DNA from: Sclerodactyla briareus
Taxonomy: Eukaryota > Echinodermata > Holothuroidea > Dendrochirotida > Sclerodactylidae
Assembly (NCBI GenBank): GCA_026419785.1
Contig: JAODTK010004987.1
Location: 248,001-312,000, forward strand
Length of the DNA: 64,000 nucleotides
Direction of reading: 5' to 3'
This document shows positions 35,890-48,655 of this stretch, piece after piece; position 1 is the stretch's first letter; each line of letters starts with the position of its first letter. Both the position numbers and the translations under genes were made by a program. The notes beneath the pieces were generated by a model. That model worked only from the letters and a program-made list of their open reading frames with translations. It ran no database searches and was not told the DNA's origin.

Positions 35890-38050
35890 GTTGGTCCTCC
35901 ATGTGGTGTAAATGAACACCTGTTTTGTTTTCGCCAAAGTCTAGTCGGAAGGATGTGCCTATTCGGATGTTATACTTACGTGCAGAAAAATGAGAACGAC
36001 ATTTTTTGGGAGATGTATGCTACATACACGACACAACGACCGCCCAATCGTGTATTCGGTTCTCAATTCAAAATGTTTTTATTTTCGATACAGGCACTAG
36101 CATCGAGTGTAGTAAAGAAAGATTATGCCTGTAGAAAGGCCTTAGATCAAATGCGAGAACACACTACATAACAATTGTTAAGGTCATTCAGGTCATTTAT
36201 AGGCCCCAAAAAAGACTGCCGAAAAGTTGTTACTCCATGCAACACTTTTCAGTGCATCATTGTCTTCCTGACGTATTTTCAAGTTTCGGGACATACATGG
36301 TGCTCTTCGAGGACAGTACTACAGAAGTTACAAATATGGAAGGAATTAATACTGCGTCTTTGTGTCATTGTTAGGAATTTTGAAACTCGGAATTGTGCCT
36401 TTCTCTAGAATTCTGGAAGGAAAAAAATCAGTGTATCAGCCGTCCTAATATTTAGAATATTCGTACCGTCCAATTCTGTTTTCTTGTTTCTATGACCTTT
36501 CCCTGCCACAGCTTGATTTCTACTCGTTATTATCTTCTGGCCATAAACAGAAGTCGTTTCTTGTAACACCGATGAACCAGATGGCCATGGTTATCAGTAG
36601 TTTAATATACCTGAAATAAATAGTGTGAAGAATGAAAATCTGTCTGCTATCCCGCCATTACTTTGGGGAAATTTATATCATAGCCTTCGCTTTGCAACCA
36701 TCCACCATATGCGATATAGCACGAACCCGTTTTAGCCTCAATAAGAGGTTGTTCATAGGATTTCCGCTCTTTGCCGCACGAGATATTCAGAAATACTACC
36801 TTAGGCTTCGATATGCTCGCAATGAACATTTTATATTTTTTTAGTAAAACTCATGGAATGTGTGTTTGATCTACTCATAGAGCAAGGAAGCGTTATTAGG
36901 CGGGAGAACTATCCGGCTGGAATACGGATAACAATGGTGTTCTAAACACAAATAGATTTACTGTGAGATCCGTGATTCCTGCATTTCATTATACGATCGC
37001 CAGCTGCCCGATTAACACTGGTTAGTTATGTATGCCCCTCAGCTATTTTTCCATACCTACCTGCACATCCCTGGTAGTGTTCTTTTTCAATACCAGTTTC
37101 TGAGCGTTCTAAGTGTGTAATAATCCGATTACTTTTTTCTTTATTGTAATACTTATTTAATTTTAACTGTAAAAAAAATGAAAGCAACTCACCCGAAAAG
37201 TATGATTCTGCTATTATGCCACCAAGAGTGGTTTTTTGCATAATGAGCTGTGAAATTTGCCGGGTACAACGTATTACTAGTTTATAATATTTCTGATCGT
37301 ATCCACCACTTGTGTTTGTATATAAAATCACCCAATGTACAACTTGCATACAAATTCTTGAATATAAAATTATATGAAATGCCTTCGAGTGCGACGATCA
37401 ACCGCCACAACGCTATTATATCGTCACTTCACTTGCATGAACAATGGCGAACGTATAGTCCCATTTTTGTGATGTCTGAATGTTTCTGAATGTCGTAATA
37501 AAACATGTGATGGAAATTGGCAACAACAGGCAATCCTTTTGAATCCACCAATACTTGATAAAATATCTGCCCTTTCTCATTCTCACCTAATGCTTCAAAA
37601 TAATATATTGTAATCGGCTAACAAGCGAAACCGCACATTGTGGTGGATGCTGCGATAAATTCGTTACCGTTCAACTACCCCCGGCATGACTCGGAACCCT
37701 CTAACCCGAACTGTAGAACTGTAGCCTCAACCTTCACCCCTGGTGTAACCATCCGGGGGGTGTTTGGTCTGGAGGTATTTTTTGGCACGTAATAACTTGC
37801 CTTATATATAATTGGTATAATTAACATTAATAGAAGACGGTGGCCCATGTTAAATCTCTAGACTACGGAACTCTAGTACGAAAACAACGGTTAGCCGCCG
37901 TTCTTGCTCCAATTGTTTCACCTTTGTCGCTGACTTACTTTTGCGCCTTGTTTCTTCGATTTTTTCCCCTGTGATCTTTATATAAATGATAAAAAGACCA
38001 CGTGCACAGAATTCAAGAATTCAGAATTCAGAGCATAGCAGACAGTAACC
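35890..38050 (+). repeat. Internal duplication of block B, copy B1
   Basis: Matches 39,690-41,875 from ATGTGGTGTAAATGAAC at the start to AGAGCATAGCAG...GACAGTAACCC at the end. Shared landmarks in order include GCCAAAGTCTAGTCGGA, TTTCGGGACATACATGGTGC, CCAGATGGCCATGGTTATCA, TAATAAAACATGTGATGGAA and CTTGCTCCAATTGT. The copies differ mostly by short indels. Sequence left of B1 aligns with block A, so B1 sits at the original locus. A retains only part of this stretch. Confidence 0.95.
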
Positions 38051-38814
38051 CATATGAATCTCCCAACTGCTGAATCCCGCAGTGATGATAACAGACAAGC
38101 GGATAGCGCCGTTAATATCCCAAAGTGTGCGCGGACCTGACTGCTGACGCCCCTTTCCTATGGCTATTCCGAGTATCTCTATATGATGATTAGAAGTGGC
38201 TACATCTGATCCCAAGAAGACACGTTTCCACATAACATGAGGCCGAAAGGTAGATTACTTGGTGATGATTCATCTTATTCCACTAACAAATCTGTTGTCC
38301 CTGAGCGCAGTGTTCACTCTGATAATGGATTGGGTCGTGATTTTTATTGCCTGAATGGTAATTCCTGTTAACAACAATAGTTTCTTTACCTGATTAGACC
38401 AAACGTGCTCCAGGAAAATTAAACAACCATTTGGATGAATATGAACTTAAGCATTCGTTTGCCTCAGTAAAATATTAAATCCCCAGGTTGTGATCAAACC
38501 ACAGCTTAACATCTCACATATGCCCCATTCACCCAGTCTATATACTGAAGTAACATCTCCGAACCGAATAAATACCAGTAGAAATTAAACAGTACTTACG
38601 CCAATTCAAAAACCCGAAAAATCTTAAGGCCCCCCAGAAAATTTAAGACTGTGATTTCTACTTTCAACCCTAATCGACCGATTACTAATCACGTCACCGT
38701 CTTGGCTACGTCATTTCCTGACTGCGTTACCCACTTGGTGTTATCATGAGTGGGATAGAAAAGGCTGCTAGACGGGCCCGCAACAAGCTCTTGCAATATA
38801 AACCCCGACCACTT

Positions 38815-39320
38815 CATCACCTGTATTCCGTTTGTTATCGATTTCAACCCAGTATGGATGACTTTTAATCCTACTCTTAGAAGATTTGCCACTCTCAAAG
38901 AGGACGTTAGGCCCAAAGGTTTGTTTGACGAACCCCCACTCCTGGCCAAACGGCAGCCCCCCAACCTGAGACGTATACTTACGTCATCTAAGTTAATGAG
39001 CCACAACAACGCTAGTGGTAACAGGACGTGCTTGCAGCCTCGCTGCAAATTTGTACACAGATAACAACTGGCAGCAGCGTATCTATTCCCATTTCGGCTT
39101 CCCCTTAAGACCCCCACCTCTGACCTTACGCTACCAGCCCAATGTTATATATCTCCTGCATTGCGATATCTGTGAAGGGGAAACTACGTGGGCGAGACTA
39201 GTACGAGATTCCGTGATCGATTTTAATAATCATAGCGCACAGTCCGGACAATGAGCCGGATTACCCTGTCGCGAGCCACTTTAAAACCCCGTGTTCATCG
39301 ACGGCTAACATAAATGCACG
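38815..39320 (+). mobile_element. Penelope-like element, linker and GIY-YIG fragment
   Basis: The frame at about 38,815-39,060 gives IPFVIDFNPV, TLRRFATLKEDV, then FDEPPLLAKRQPPNLRRIL and TCLQPRCKFV: the segment between RT and endonuclease in PLEs, including the Cys-x4-Cys part of the linker. After frameshifts, NVIYLLHCDIC (39,141-39,171) is the GIY strand region and YVGETSTRFRDRF (39,185-39,223) is the YIG half, continuing to SHFKTPCSS near 39,290. Only the C-terminal third of a PLE is present. It lies between B1 and the G-rich element that holds B2. Confidence 0.85.
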
Positions 39321-39340
39321 ATGTTAGCTAGTGGTTTTTC

Positions 39341-42268
39341 CATTGGCGTAGCCAGAAGGGGGCCACGGGGGGCCATGGCCCCCAATCGAATTCCCGAACA
39401 CACCCATTTTTTTTTTTTTTCAATTTCCACTCAATACAACAACATTTTGCACTTATGCGGCTCTCTCTTTCCTCATTTGCTATTCAGATTGCTCGAATCT
39501 CCTCTGGAAGCCAATTTTTTGGTCAACTATCCAAACAGTGTGCAAAAATTTCGCGCGCTTCGCGCGCAGTACGTACCGTTGTATACCGGCGAATTTTTAC
39601 CATTGGAGTTGCGGCAAGTTTCTTTAGAAATATAGAAGACAATTGGCATACGAGGGGGGGGGGGGGGTGCGTAAGTACCCCTCCAACAACATTTGGTCAC
39701 TTCATGTGGTGTAAATGAACCCTGTTGTTTGCCAAAGTCTAGTCGGAGGATGTGCCTATTAGTATGTTATAACTACAGTGCAGGAGAAAAAGAGAACTAC
39801 ATTTGTTGGGATATGTAATGCTAAATACACGAACCAAACTCCCGCACAATCGGGTTTCGGTTCTCAATTCCAATGTTGAGTTCGATACAGGCAATAGCAT
39901 CGAGTGTATATAATAGAATAGATTATGCCTGTAGAAAGGCCTTAAATCAAATCGGAGAAAACACACTACATAACAATTGTTAAGGTCATTCAAGGTCATT
40001 TATAGGCAAAGACTGCCGAAAAGTTGTTACTCATGCAACACTTTTCAGTGCATCAGTGTCAGGTCCTGACGTATTATTTTCAAGTTTCGGGACATACATG
40101 GTGCTCTTCGAGGACAAGTACTACAGAAGTTACAAATATGGCAAGGATTCTACGCTCTTTTGTGTCCTTTTTAAGGAATATTTTGAAACTCGTAATTGTT
40201 CCCTTTCTCTAGAATTCTGGAAGGAAAAAAATCAGTGTAATCAGCAGTCTAATATTTAGAATATTCCAGTCCGGTCCAATTCTGTTTTCTTGTTTCTATG
40301 ACCTTTCCCTGCCACAGCTGATTTCTACTCGTTAATTTATCTGGCCAATAAACAGAAGTCGTTCTTGTAACACCGATGAACCAGATGGCCATGGTTATCA
40401 TAGTTTAATATACTCTATTATAAAATAGTGTGAGACTGGAAAATATGTCTGCTACTCCCGCCATTATTGGGGAAATTTATATCATAGCATTCGCTTTGCA
40501 ACCATCCAGCCATAATGCGATAAAGCAGAACCGTTTTAGCATAATATGAGGTTGTTCATAGGATTTCGATCGTTTGCCGTACGAGAATATTCAGCAAATA
40601 CTACCCGTAGGCTTACGATTGCTCGCAATGAACATTGTTATCTTTTAGTAAAATCAATGGTATTTGTGTTTGATCTACTCAGAGAGCAAGGAAGCGTTAT
40701 TAGGCGGGAGAGAAATATCCGGCTGTACTACGGATAACAATTGCTTGTTCTACCACACACAAGAATATTTCTGTGAGTCCTTTTTCTGCAAGTTCATTAT
40801 ACGATAGTCGAGCGCCCGATATCCACTGGGTAGTTATGTAATCCCCTCATTCTATTTTCCATACCTAACTGCCCATCCTTGTATTGTTGTCTTTCAATCC
40901 CAGTTTCTGACGTTCTCAGTGTGTATAATCGCGATTAAACTTTATTCTTTATGTGGAATACTGTATTTAATTTTAACTGTAAAAAAACATGAAAGAAACT
41001 CACCGAAAAGTATGAATTCTGCTATTATGGCCACCAAGAGTGGTTTGCATAATGAGCTGCGAATTTGAACGGTACTAGTCTACTACCGTTACTAGTAGTT
41101 TATAATATTTCTGATCGTATCCACACTGTGTTTGTAAATATCCATCATCAAATTGTACAATTTGTCATACAATTCTTGAATAAATAAAATTATTGAAATA
41201 GCCTTTCGGTGCGACGAACAACCCGCCACACGCTATTATTAATCGTCACTTCACTTGCTGAAAATGGCGACGTATAGTCCATGTTTGGGTGGGTTCTGAA
41301 TTTTTCGGAAGGTCGTAATAAAACATGTGATGGAAATTTGGAAACACTACCGAGGCCATCCTTTTGCATCCACAAAATAATGATAAAAATCTGCCTTCTC
41401 ATTCTCACCTAATGTTCAAAAACTATATTGTAATCGGCTACAAAGCGAACCACATGTGGTGATGCTGCGATAAATCGTTACCGGCAACTACCCCCGGCAT
41501 GAATCGGACCCTCTACACCGAACTGTAGAACTGTAGCCTCAACCTTCACCCCTGGTGTAACCATCCGGGGGGTGTTTGTCTGGAGGTTTTTTTGGGCAAC
41601 GTAATAACTTGCCTTTATATAAATTGGTAATAAATAACATTATAGAAAGACGGTGGCCCCATTTTAAATCTCTAGACTACGGAACTCTCAGTAACGTAAA
41701 ACAAAAGGATTAGCCGCCGTTCTTGCTCCAATTGTGTCCTTTGTCGGACTTTTACTTTTGACGCCTTGTTTCTTCGATTTTTTCCCTGTATCTTTAATAT
41801 AAATGATAAAAAAGACCACAGAATACAGAATTCAAGAATTCAGAATTCAGAGCATAGCAGAAGGACAGTAACCCCCTCCCGCTTAGACCCCTCCCCCATG
41901 GCCACCCCCATCAAAATCTGGCTAGCCCAGTGTAGTTTCGCCAATGCTGGTCAAAGAAAGGGCATGTGAAATTTGTTGGATTTTTCGCCTAAAATCACAC
42001 GTCACTGGGCTGAACCGTGGTTTGGGACCACTGAGCGCATACAATTTCTACAAGGACGCTTGAACACCATGCTGAACGCGCTTTTTATTCTCCTAGGTCC
42101 GCGCTTTTTCCGATACGCGATATGCTATCCTCCTACCCTACACCTCCCCCCCCCCCTGTTTGCAGGCGCGACAGTCCATTGTTGTTTATCAACGTAGTCA
42201 ATGATTTTTGCGCATCGCGCGCAACGATTTTACTACTAGGTTGTTGTCGACTGGGACGCTACGCCATT
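39341..42268. mobile_element. G-rich transposon-like sequence flanking copy B2
   Basis: On the left, CATTGGCGTAGCCAGAAGGGGG (39,341) starts a G-rich segment with a TTTCGCGCGCTTCGCGCGC palindrome (39,549) and a 15-G run (39,653). On the right, two inward-facing candidates exist: at 41,930, read on the minus strand, CACTGGGCTAGCCAGAT then GGGGGTGGCCATGGGGG; and at 42,269, CAATGGCGTAGCGTCCC. B2 fills the middle. GGCGTAGCCAG plus poly-G is a frequent terminus of invertebrate DNA transposons. I could not find a clean target duplication, so this may be one element with captured DNA or two unrelated element ends. Confidence 0.5.
39690..41875 (+). repeat. Internal duplication of block B, copy B2
   Basis: Second copy of B1, 2.18 kb, same strand, starting immediately after the G-run of the left G-rich segment and ending directly at the C-rich start of the right one. 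Block A has no second copy. Divergence from B1 is dominated by single-base gains and losses. Confidence 0.95.
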
Positions 42269-42451
42269 GTTACTACTTAGAAATGCGCGTCTATTTACAA
42301 TGCGTTTTTGAATCTTTTTTACCATCATTTTTATTATCTTATCTTATTTGATGTCATCTAATGAGCTGACGAAGGCTCCAAGGGAGCAGAAAATTCTCCA
42401 AGTAATAAATATAATCCTCCGAAGTCAACTATGGTCATTCTGACTAATCTG

Positions 42452-42640
<189 letters not shown>

Positions 42641-44460
42641 AGACAATGATAACAGCTCTCTAACCATCGATTGTAAACTCAGGGACCATACATCCTTTCT
42701 GCAAATCACTGTACTTGATACTAATCTAGTGAGTTAGAAAATAGAGGTAGAAAAGGATGGAATGTCGTTAATTGCTCTTCTTTGACCATGACTAAGTCCA
42801 TGGCCTCGTTCAAGCCAATTCGTCGTCAATTCGAAGACAAAACTCCGGAGCTCATTAGGACCACATAGAAACATATCATCATTAGGTATATTTGTCGCAC
42901 ATATGATGGAGACATGGAGAACTTAACCGTTTTGTAGGGCGTTTGTTCGAGGTTCATCAAGATCATTGGAGTACACACATCGATAAAGCTTGTCAAGCAC
43001 GACCATCTGGGATTACGTAAAACTAAAGAGTTCATTCAAGGCATAGAGATAGAGAATCCTATTGTTTTTTCGCAAATACTCAAACATCATCGAAGGTCAC
43101 GGGACGGTAAATCCCAAAAAAGCTATCAGCTCGATTTTTGAGAATCAAAGCATATATTGAGTTCATATCACCTATGTGGATCGCAGAAATACAGGCGTAG
43201 CTAATTTTTTTTTTTTTTTTTTACTATCTAGGTTTATTCAGAGGAAATAGTTGCTTTTGACATAAGACGACAATCTTTAGAGGTTTGGTCAGCATGAAGT
43301 CCTAGAATACGAATAGCATTCAGTAAGATGAATCAAGTATACGACTGCAGTGTCTTTCCACCCCTCACATCGAATGCAGTGTCTCATATTCTGTAACCCT
43401 CTTCTTCCAAGTTCCCCGAGTCTAGTTTATGACACATTTCCTCCTAACTTCGCCCTCCCCTGTCAAATACCCATCTCCTTACAAATCGCCCCCATCTCAT
43501 ACACCATCACCTTCTCCCAAACCTTTTTCATCAGGCTTGCAAGAATTTTATACGTTTATAGTTATGTAATGGCTCGTCACTTGTGGACCAGCTATTTGCC
43601 ATGCCTACAGTAAACTGGTAAATTTTTCTAGTAGTGATTACCTTTCTGCTGCATACCATTAGAATGATACACCATGCGTAAACATTTTCTATTCTGTTGA
43701 ACAAAAAAGAAATGTTGACCAAACAAGCTTTATTCAAGCGATTCGTATGGCATGTCAGAATTGTGATGCAGAGACGGGCAGGCATTTTAGGACAATAGTC
43801 GACGGCCAATGAACTCTGCAATGAATCACTACGCACAGTGCGCTTCTTTGTTGAGGCAATCCATTGGAAGCCTGTAGCGGGTAAATATCTGCAAGTGTCA
43901 TAGTTGTTTATTTGCGACTAACGATCGTTTCCCAAGAAGATGATTGTTAGACAGACTGCTACTGCTGACGCTCTTGTATTCCCAAGTGAAGCACCGTGTC
44001 GTGAAATCCAACTGTTTCCATGCGGTCTTCTGTGGGTCGAATAAAGTGATTTGGACTATGGTTTTTAAATAATTCTATGTGCTGTATCCTCCACTGGACT
44101 GTAGCAACTGAATTTGAGGTTTCATCAGTGAGGGGAGAAGGCCTTGGCCTGCCGTCGTGAAGGCCTGTTTCTTGTCAGAAAAAAGTCAGTCGTGTCCAGA
44201 TTTCTCTAGGGAAATATAAGAACCGCATCAAGATAGATTTTATTGTATTGAATGCTATAAAATACCAGTGTCAGAGTGTTGTACGTCTGATATGCTTCAT
44301 GAACTTTGAACGGGGCCCTTGTATTATCTCTATCGCAAACCGATCCTGTCTTTGTTGCTGCATGTTGAGGCAAAATGTGCGTGCTTTGCTAGCACACTGG
44401 TAATACTGATCAGTCGATCATGGGTCCCCCTGTATGCCCCTCTTATTGGCGGTCATAGTT

Positions 44461-44471
44461 GCCCCCCCCCC

Positions 44472-44506
<35 letters not shown>

Positions 44507-44518
44507 AAAAAAAACACA
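44461..44518. repeat. C-run followed by A-run
   Basis: About 10 C followed by roughly 37 A with minor interruption. It could be a retroposed poly(A) or a slippage product. ORFs across it are poly-Lys artefacts. Confidence 0.9.
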
Positions 44519-45850
44519 TGGAAATATCGTTCCAAAAGAGGCTTGAAAATCATTCACATATATTTATTTCTGAGGAAACTGCCTTAAGATTTCACTCTCG
44601 GTCGGTGGAAGTCTCCTCCCTCCAACTTGCATCTTTATTTCCCCCATCGTTGGGATGGGTGATAAATTATGCTACCGTTATTAGGACTAAGAGCTCCATC
44701 TAGATGGAATGAAACAAAGTTCTTCAAAAACGTCGCCTCTCAGCCAAAAAAAAAGTGTCAATGGTAATGATGTTCATTGTGTGCACTGCCATACTAGGAA
44801 ATTGAAAATGATCAAGTACGTTGATGTTCGTCTGAGAGATCTTGCAATTGAAGCCGACGAGCAAAAACATCAACTCAAGTCATATTTCACACTTGCCCCT
44901 GCGTAACCCCCCATTGGTTCACTAGCATGATCGATCATGAATTCAGGGTCAGCAGCTCTATATTGAACACTACTCTCAAAAGCATGTCATCTATTTCCAC
45001 AGGCAGGAGAACAATATAGCTTTGTTATACGAGCAGGAGAGTACCCTTGTAGTAAGATATTCACAGGAATTAAACTGCCACTCTCAACGATTCATCTAAA
45101 TAAATTTATTAGGCGAGTCATCTAGCTCAGGTCAGTAAGCTATGCTCAATTTTAGCGGATAACTTTAGCGGGTAAACTAGATGCCCTCACCTCCGTTATA
45201 TTGTGCGTACATGCCTGTAGTTAATCATGTTCGGTTGCCCATTTCTCCATTTGGAAGAGGCGCCGCGGTTCTTCTCATTCTTATGTTCGTTCACAGTCCT
45301 GCCAAGGCTTCCTCCTATTCTTTAATGAATCACATGAATCGTAATGTGTCCCTGGCACTGTCCGCAATATTTAGGATGATATTACGTTGGGACAGAACCA
45401 CTCTGCATCTAAGGTCTGAGGTAATGAATGAAACGAAAATAAAACGTTATGTAAATTATAATGTTCATTAGAATAAAAAGAACATATTTGGACCTAAATC
45501 TGGGAGAGTTGTGCAGTGCTTTGTCATGAACAAACTATAGAAACAGTTTGGCCAATTCATTCCGTTGCAATAAACTTTTCATTGTTGTTCCAATACGACC
45601 TGCCTTTTTCTTCCTTTGATCATTCATGTGAATCACGCCTTCCTGAAACTGACCTTCAAATTGTTATTCTTCGTATTTTTTATACTGATCTATAACCATT
45701 AGATTCTTTTTATTGCATTCAATTTTGGTATGCCAGAATGTTCACATCATATTCTTAGACGGTCGTGGCAATTCTTCTTTGGGCGATCATACTCACAGCC
45801 AATTTCGGCGATTTCGGAGATGTATAGATTTAGGATGAATCTTTTCTTTT

Positions 45851-46555
45851 GATGATGCAGAAAAAAAAAAACAGCTGTTATCTCCTATGGATACAAACAT
45901 AGGCAAATCGGTTTGCCGATGTTAATTATCTCGACTTAAGTGTCATTTCTCTTGTATTACTTTTCTTGCAACATGCTTAGAATACTACGGAACTACATTT
46001 GGAATCATATTCATACGAATTTGCAATACACAATAGCGTACTGGGAAATGCTTCATATTTGCATATGCAATGTACACAATTGGTAAATAGGCGTCTCGCA
46101 GTAGGTTTAGGAGAAGTACTTCGTCACTGTTGAAAAAATCGGTATTTCACAAGTTAGATTCAATAAAGGAACAGGTTCCCCGTCTAACTGTATTATTTAT
46201 TTGTTTGTGGGATTCTTTCAGTTCGGTGTCAAATAGGAGTCGTCGTTTAAAAGAAAGGATGAATACTGATCGAGGTAATATTTTGAAGTCATAAGTAATT
46301 TAGCCGTGCACCTGACTGGCAAACAGTCACTGCAGTCAGTAATAAAGGAACCGGTGATTGCTTTTTCATTTCCCCCAATTTGGTTCTCTCAAAAGCTACT
46401 TGCACCTTTTAATGGATTTGTTGTTCTGGCTAAACAACCCTATAGCATTACTGTTGCTTACGAAGGTTAGACGAGACAGTGTCGCCGGAGTCTGCCGCTA
46501 AGGGATGGATACCATCCCTTCCTGAAACTGTAGCCAGATTCGGACTTGCAATAAT
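45851..46555. other. No gene recognised
   Basis: AT-rich sequence between the end of block B and the SINE/LINE tail. No motifs seen. Confidence 0.4.
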
Positions 46556-46800
46556 ATTTGTGAACTTATATAGCGCCTTCCCACCTCAATGCCCAAAGCG
46601 CCTCACAGATATTACTCTGTTCATGGGAACTGGTATGCACTCCGACAATCGAGGAGTATAAGGCGCCAGCTAATACAGTGTTCCACAGGTTCCTATTTAA
46701 CACTTGGTGGAAGGTTATGGAGATGGAGAGTGAGATGGAGAGTGTCTTGCCCAAGGACCTAGCTACAGTGATTGGTCTGTAGAATTTGACCTCACAAACT
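46556..46800 (-). mobile_element. SINE/LINE-tail repeat, reverse orientation, copy 2
   Basis: Plus-strand landmarks are TTATATAGCGCCTTCCCACC, CAAAGCGCCTCACAGATATT, GGGAACTGGTATGCACTCC and GTGTCTTGCCCAAGGACCT, in the same order as at 2,397-2,650. On the minus strand it ends GGAAGGCGCTATATAA, the tail shared with the L2-like element at 21,031 and the SINE at 24,235. This clear tail makes it a LINE 3' end or a dependent SINE. No tRNA head was found. Confidence 0.75.
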
Positions 46801-47279
46801 TCGATCAACAGTCCGAATCTCTACTGGATGAGCTAATCCGATCTCCGACGATACACTGAAATCATCATGTCACCAAGCGAGACCCCAGTGCGAAGTGAAG
46901 GAAAATGATTCGTCGCCTCAAGACGTGCACCGTGCAGTCCTATCAGTTCTAGTACAGTCGTGCTTTCCTGATCCTAATACACCTAGTCCTTGACAATCCT
47001 GTCTTGCTAGCTGACCAGTGTAAATCTTTTTCGCTGTATCTGCATCTTTCAACGCATCGGGAGTCATGGAGTCAACAGTCGTATAACGCCGCGAACTTCC
47101 GCGGAGTGAGCCGTTACAAAATAAACTGAATAACACAAAAAAATGCATTGCTGAAGGTAACGTAAAATAATCTTTCTTCTTTCAACGATTTACTAACTGC
47201 TCCACATCTATAGAGACTTCAAAAGACCTTAACATCCGAGAAGAGATTGATGCTGGTGATGCCTATTATTGAGAAAATA
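46801..47279. other. No gene recognised
   Basis: Short minus-strand frame (46,918-47,148) without motifs. Confidence 0.4.
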
Positions 47280-48655
47280 GGATCAAGTGGAGCTCCCTAA
47301 TTCCTAAACGGGAAAAATGAAACCATAATCATCTTATCCCACATCAATGGAGGTTCATTATTCCAGACTACATTGTATAACCTACGCTACAGTAGCAATT
47401 GAAATTCATGCCACACATTTTTCTCACAAATTACCAATTGGAACAGCTACGCCATTTAACAGCCACATTGAGAAGATGGGCTAAAATGGTAGGCCTGATT
47501 ACAAATCATAAAAAAGGACAGTCTTGGAAACAACGTTACGATCAGGTGTTTCGAATACTTAGGCTCTAATAGGAATCATTCACTTAGGGCTATAATAGAA
47601 ATAGGTTCTTTTGGAAATTAAATTGTGATGGCAAGTGACAGTTCAGGCGAAGTCCCATCATTATTGTAAGTAATTGAGGTGGCGCTTGCGAGGTGATGAA
47701 TGCAGACGACCCAGAAAGCGGGCGCATAAATAGGATTATCATATCAGAGCGTTCGAAGAAGGTATTCATAGAAGTTAATGATTGATGATAATGAAACTGA
47801 CGAACAGTAAAAATTATAAGGCGTCACGAGAATGGAGAAATTTAATCTGGGTGGAAGAGATGTCAGGGGATGTGAATTTTTTATTCAAACGTTGATGTGT
47901 TCACCGTTACTCTTAACCGGAAAACGACTTTTACAATTCACCTAAACTTCAACGTTTTGGGGACCACATTTATCTACATATATAACCTATTTACATATTT
48001 ACATATTTACATATATATGTTAGGTGAGCATAACGTTATCACAACGACATATCTTCGATTTTCCAATATGCGTATTTATTTGAAGATTGATATCGTCGAA
48101 AGACTATTCCATTCTCATAACCATGCCAGACCAAAGACGGTTTTCCACTTTTACTTGTACATTAAACCACATGTGAACTAGTCGAAACCATGCCTGTTCT
48201 TTTCGGCATAGCTATTGGACAATTATATTATGGTATTATTATACGTCCTGAAGAACTGAAATTCTATCGTCGGTGTCAAGAATTCATTTTGAAGACGAAA
48301 TATGCCAATTAGATAGACTTATTGACATAAGTACGCAATTATCAGTTGCAGAATCATTCGATAATGTTACGAATCTCCGTCTCGATCCGTAAATACCGCA
48401 ATGTGCAATGTACACTCGGAATTCGAGCCGAATGCTGTAGTGAACGTTTCTTTTTACTCTCCTAAACAGGACACCTCAGTACGACGATTTGTCACCATGG
48501 CAATTATATAGTTCTTGTGTACGATATATCATCATCTATGTATAACTGAAGAGAATGAGTCTGTCTCACGATGAGCTCTTAACAGAGTGGTGAGAGGTAG
48601 CGTTCACCCATGATCTCGCAATTACTGAAAGATATGTTGACACGTGCAAGAGATA
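47280..48655 (+). repeat. Inverted duplication, left arm
   Basis: Read forward, this matches the reverse complement of 50,720-52,640. Anchors include AGGCTCTAATAGGAAT (47,566 versus minus strand near 52,366), ACGTTTTGGGGACCACA (47,952 versus near 51,566), TTTGAAGATTGATATCGTCGA (48,078 versus near 51,416), ATATGCCAATTAGAT (48,300 versus near 51,270), CGCAATGTGCAA (48,398 versus near 50,980) and GTACGATATATCATCAT (48,518 versus near 50,850). Similarity is moderate and patchy. The stretch 47,600-47,915 has no clear partner. Confidence 0.8.

Noticed and set aside
44319..44703. Overlapping ORFs with poly-Lys
   Set aside because: They cross an A-run; no motifs outside it.
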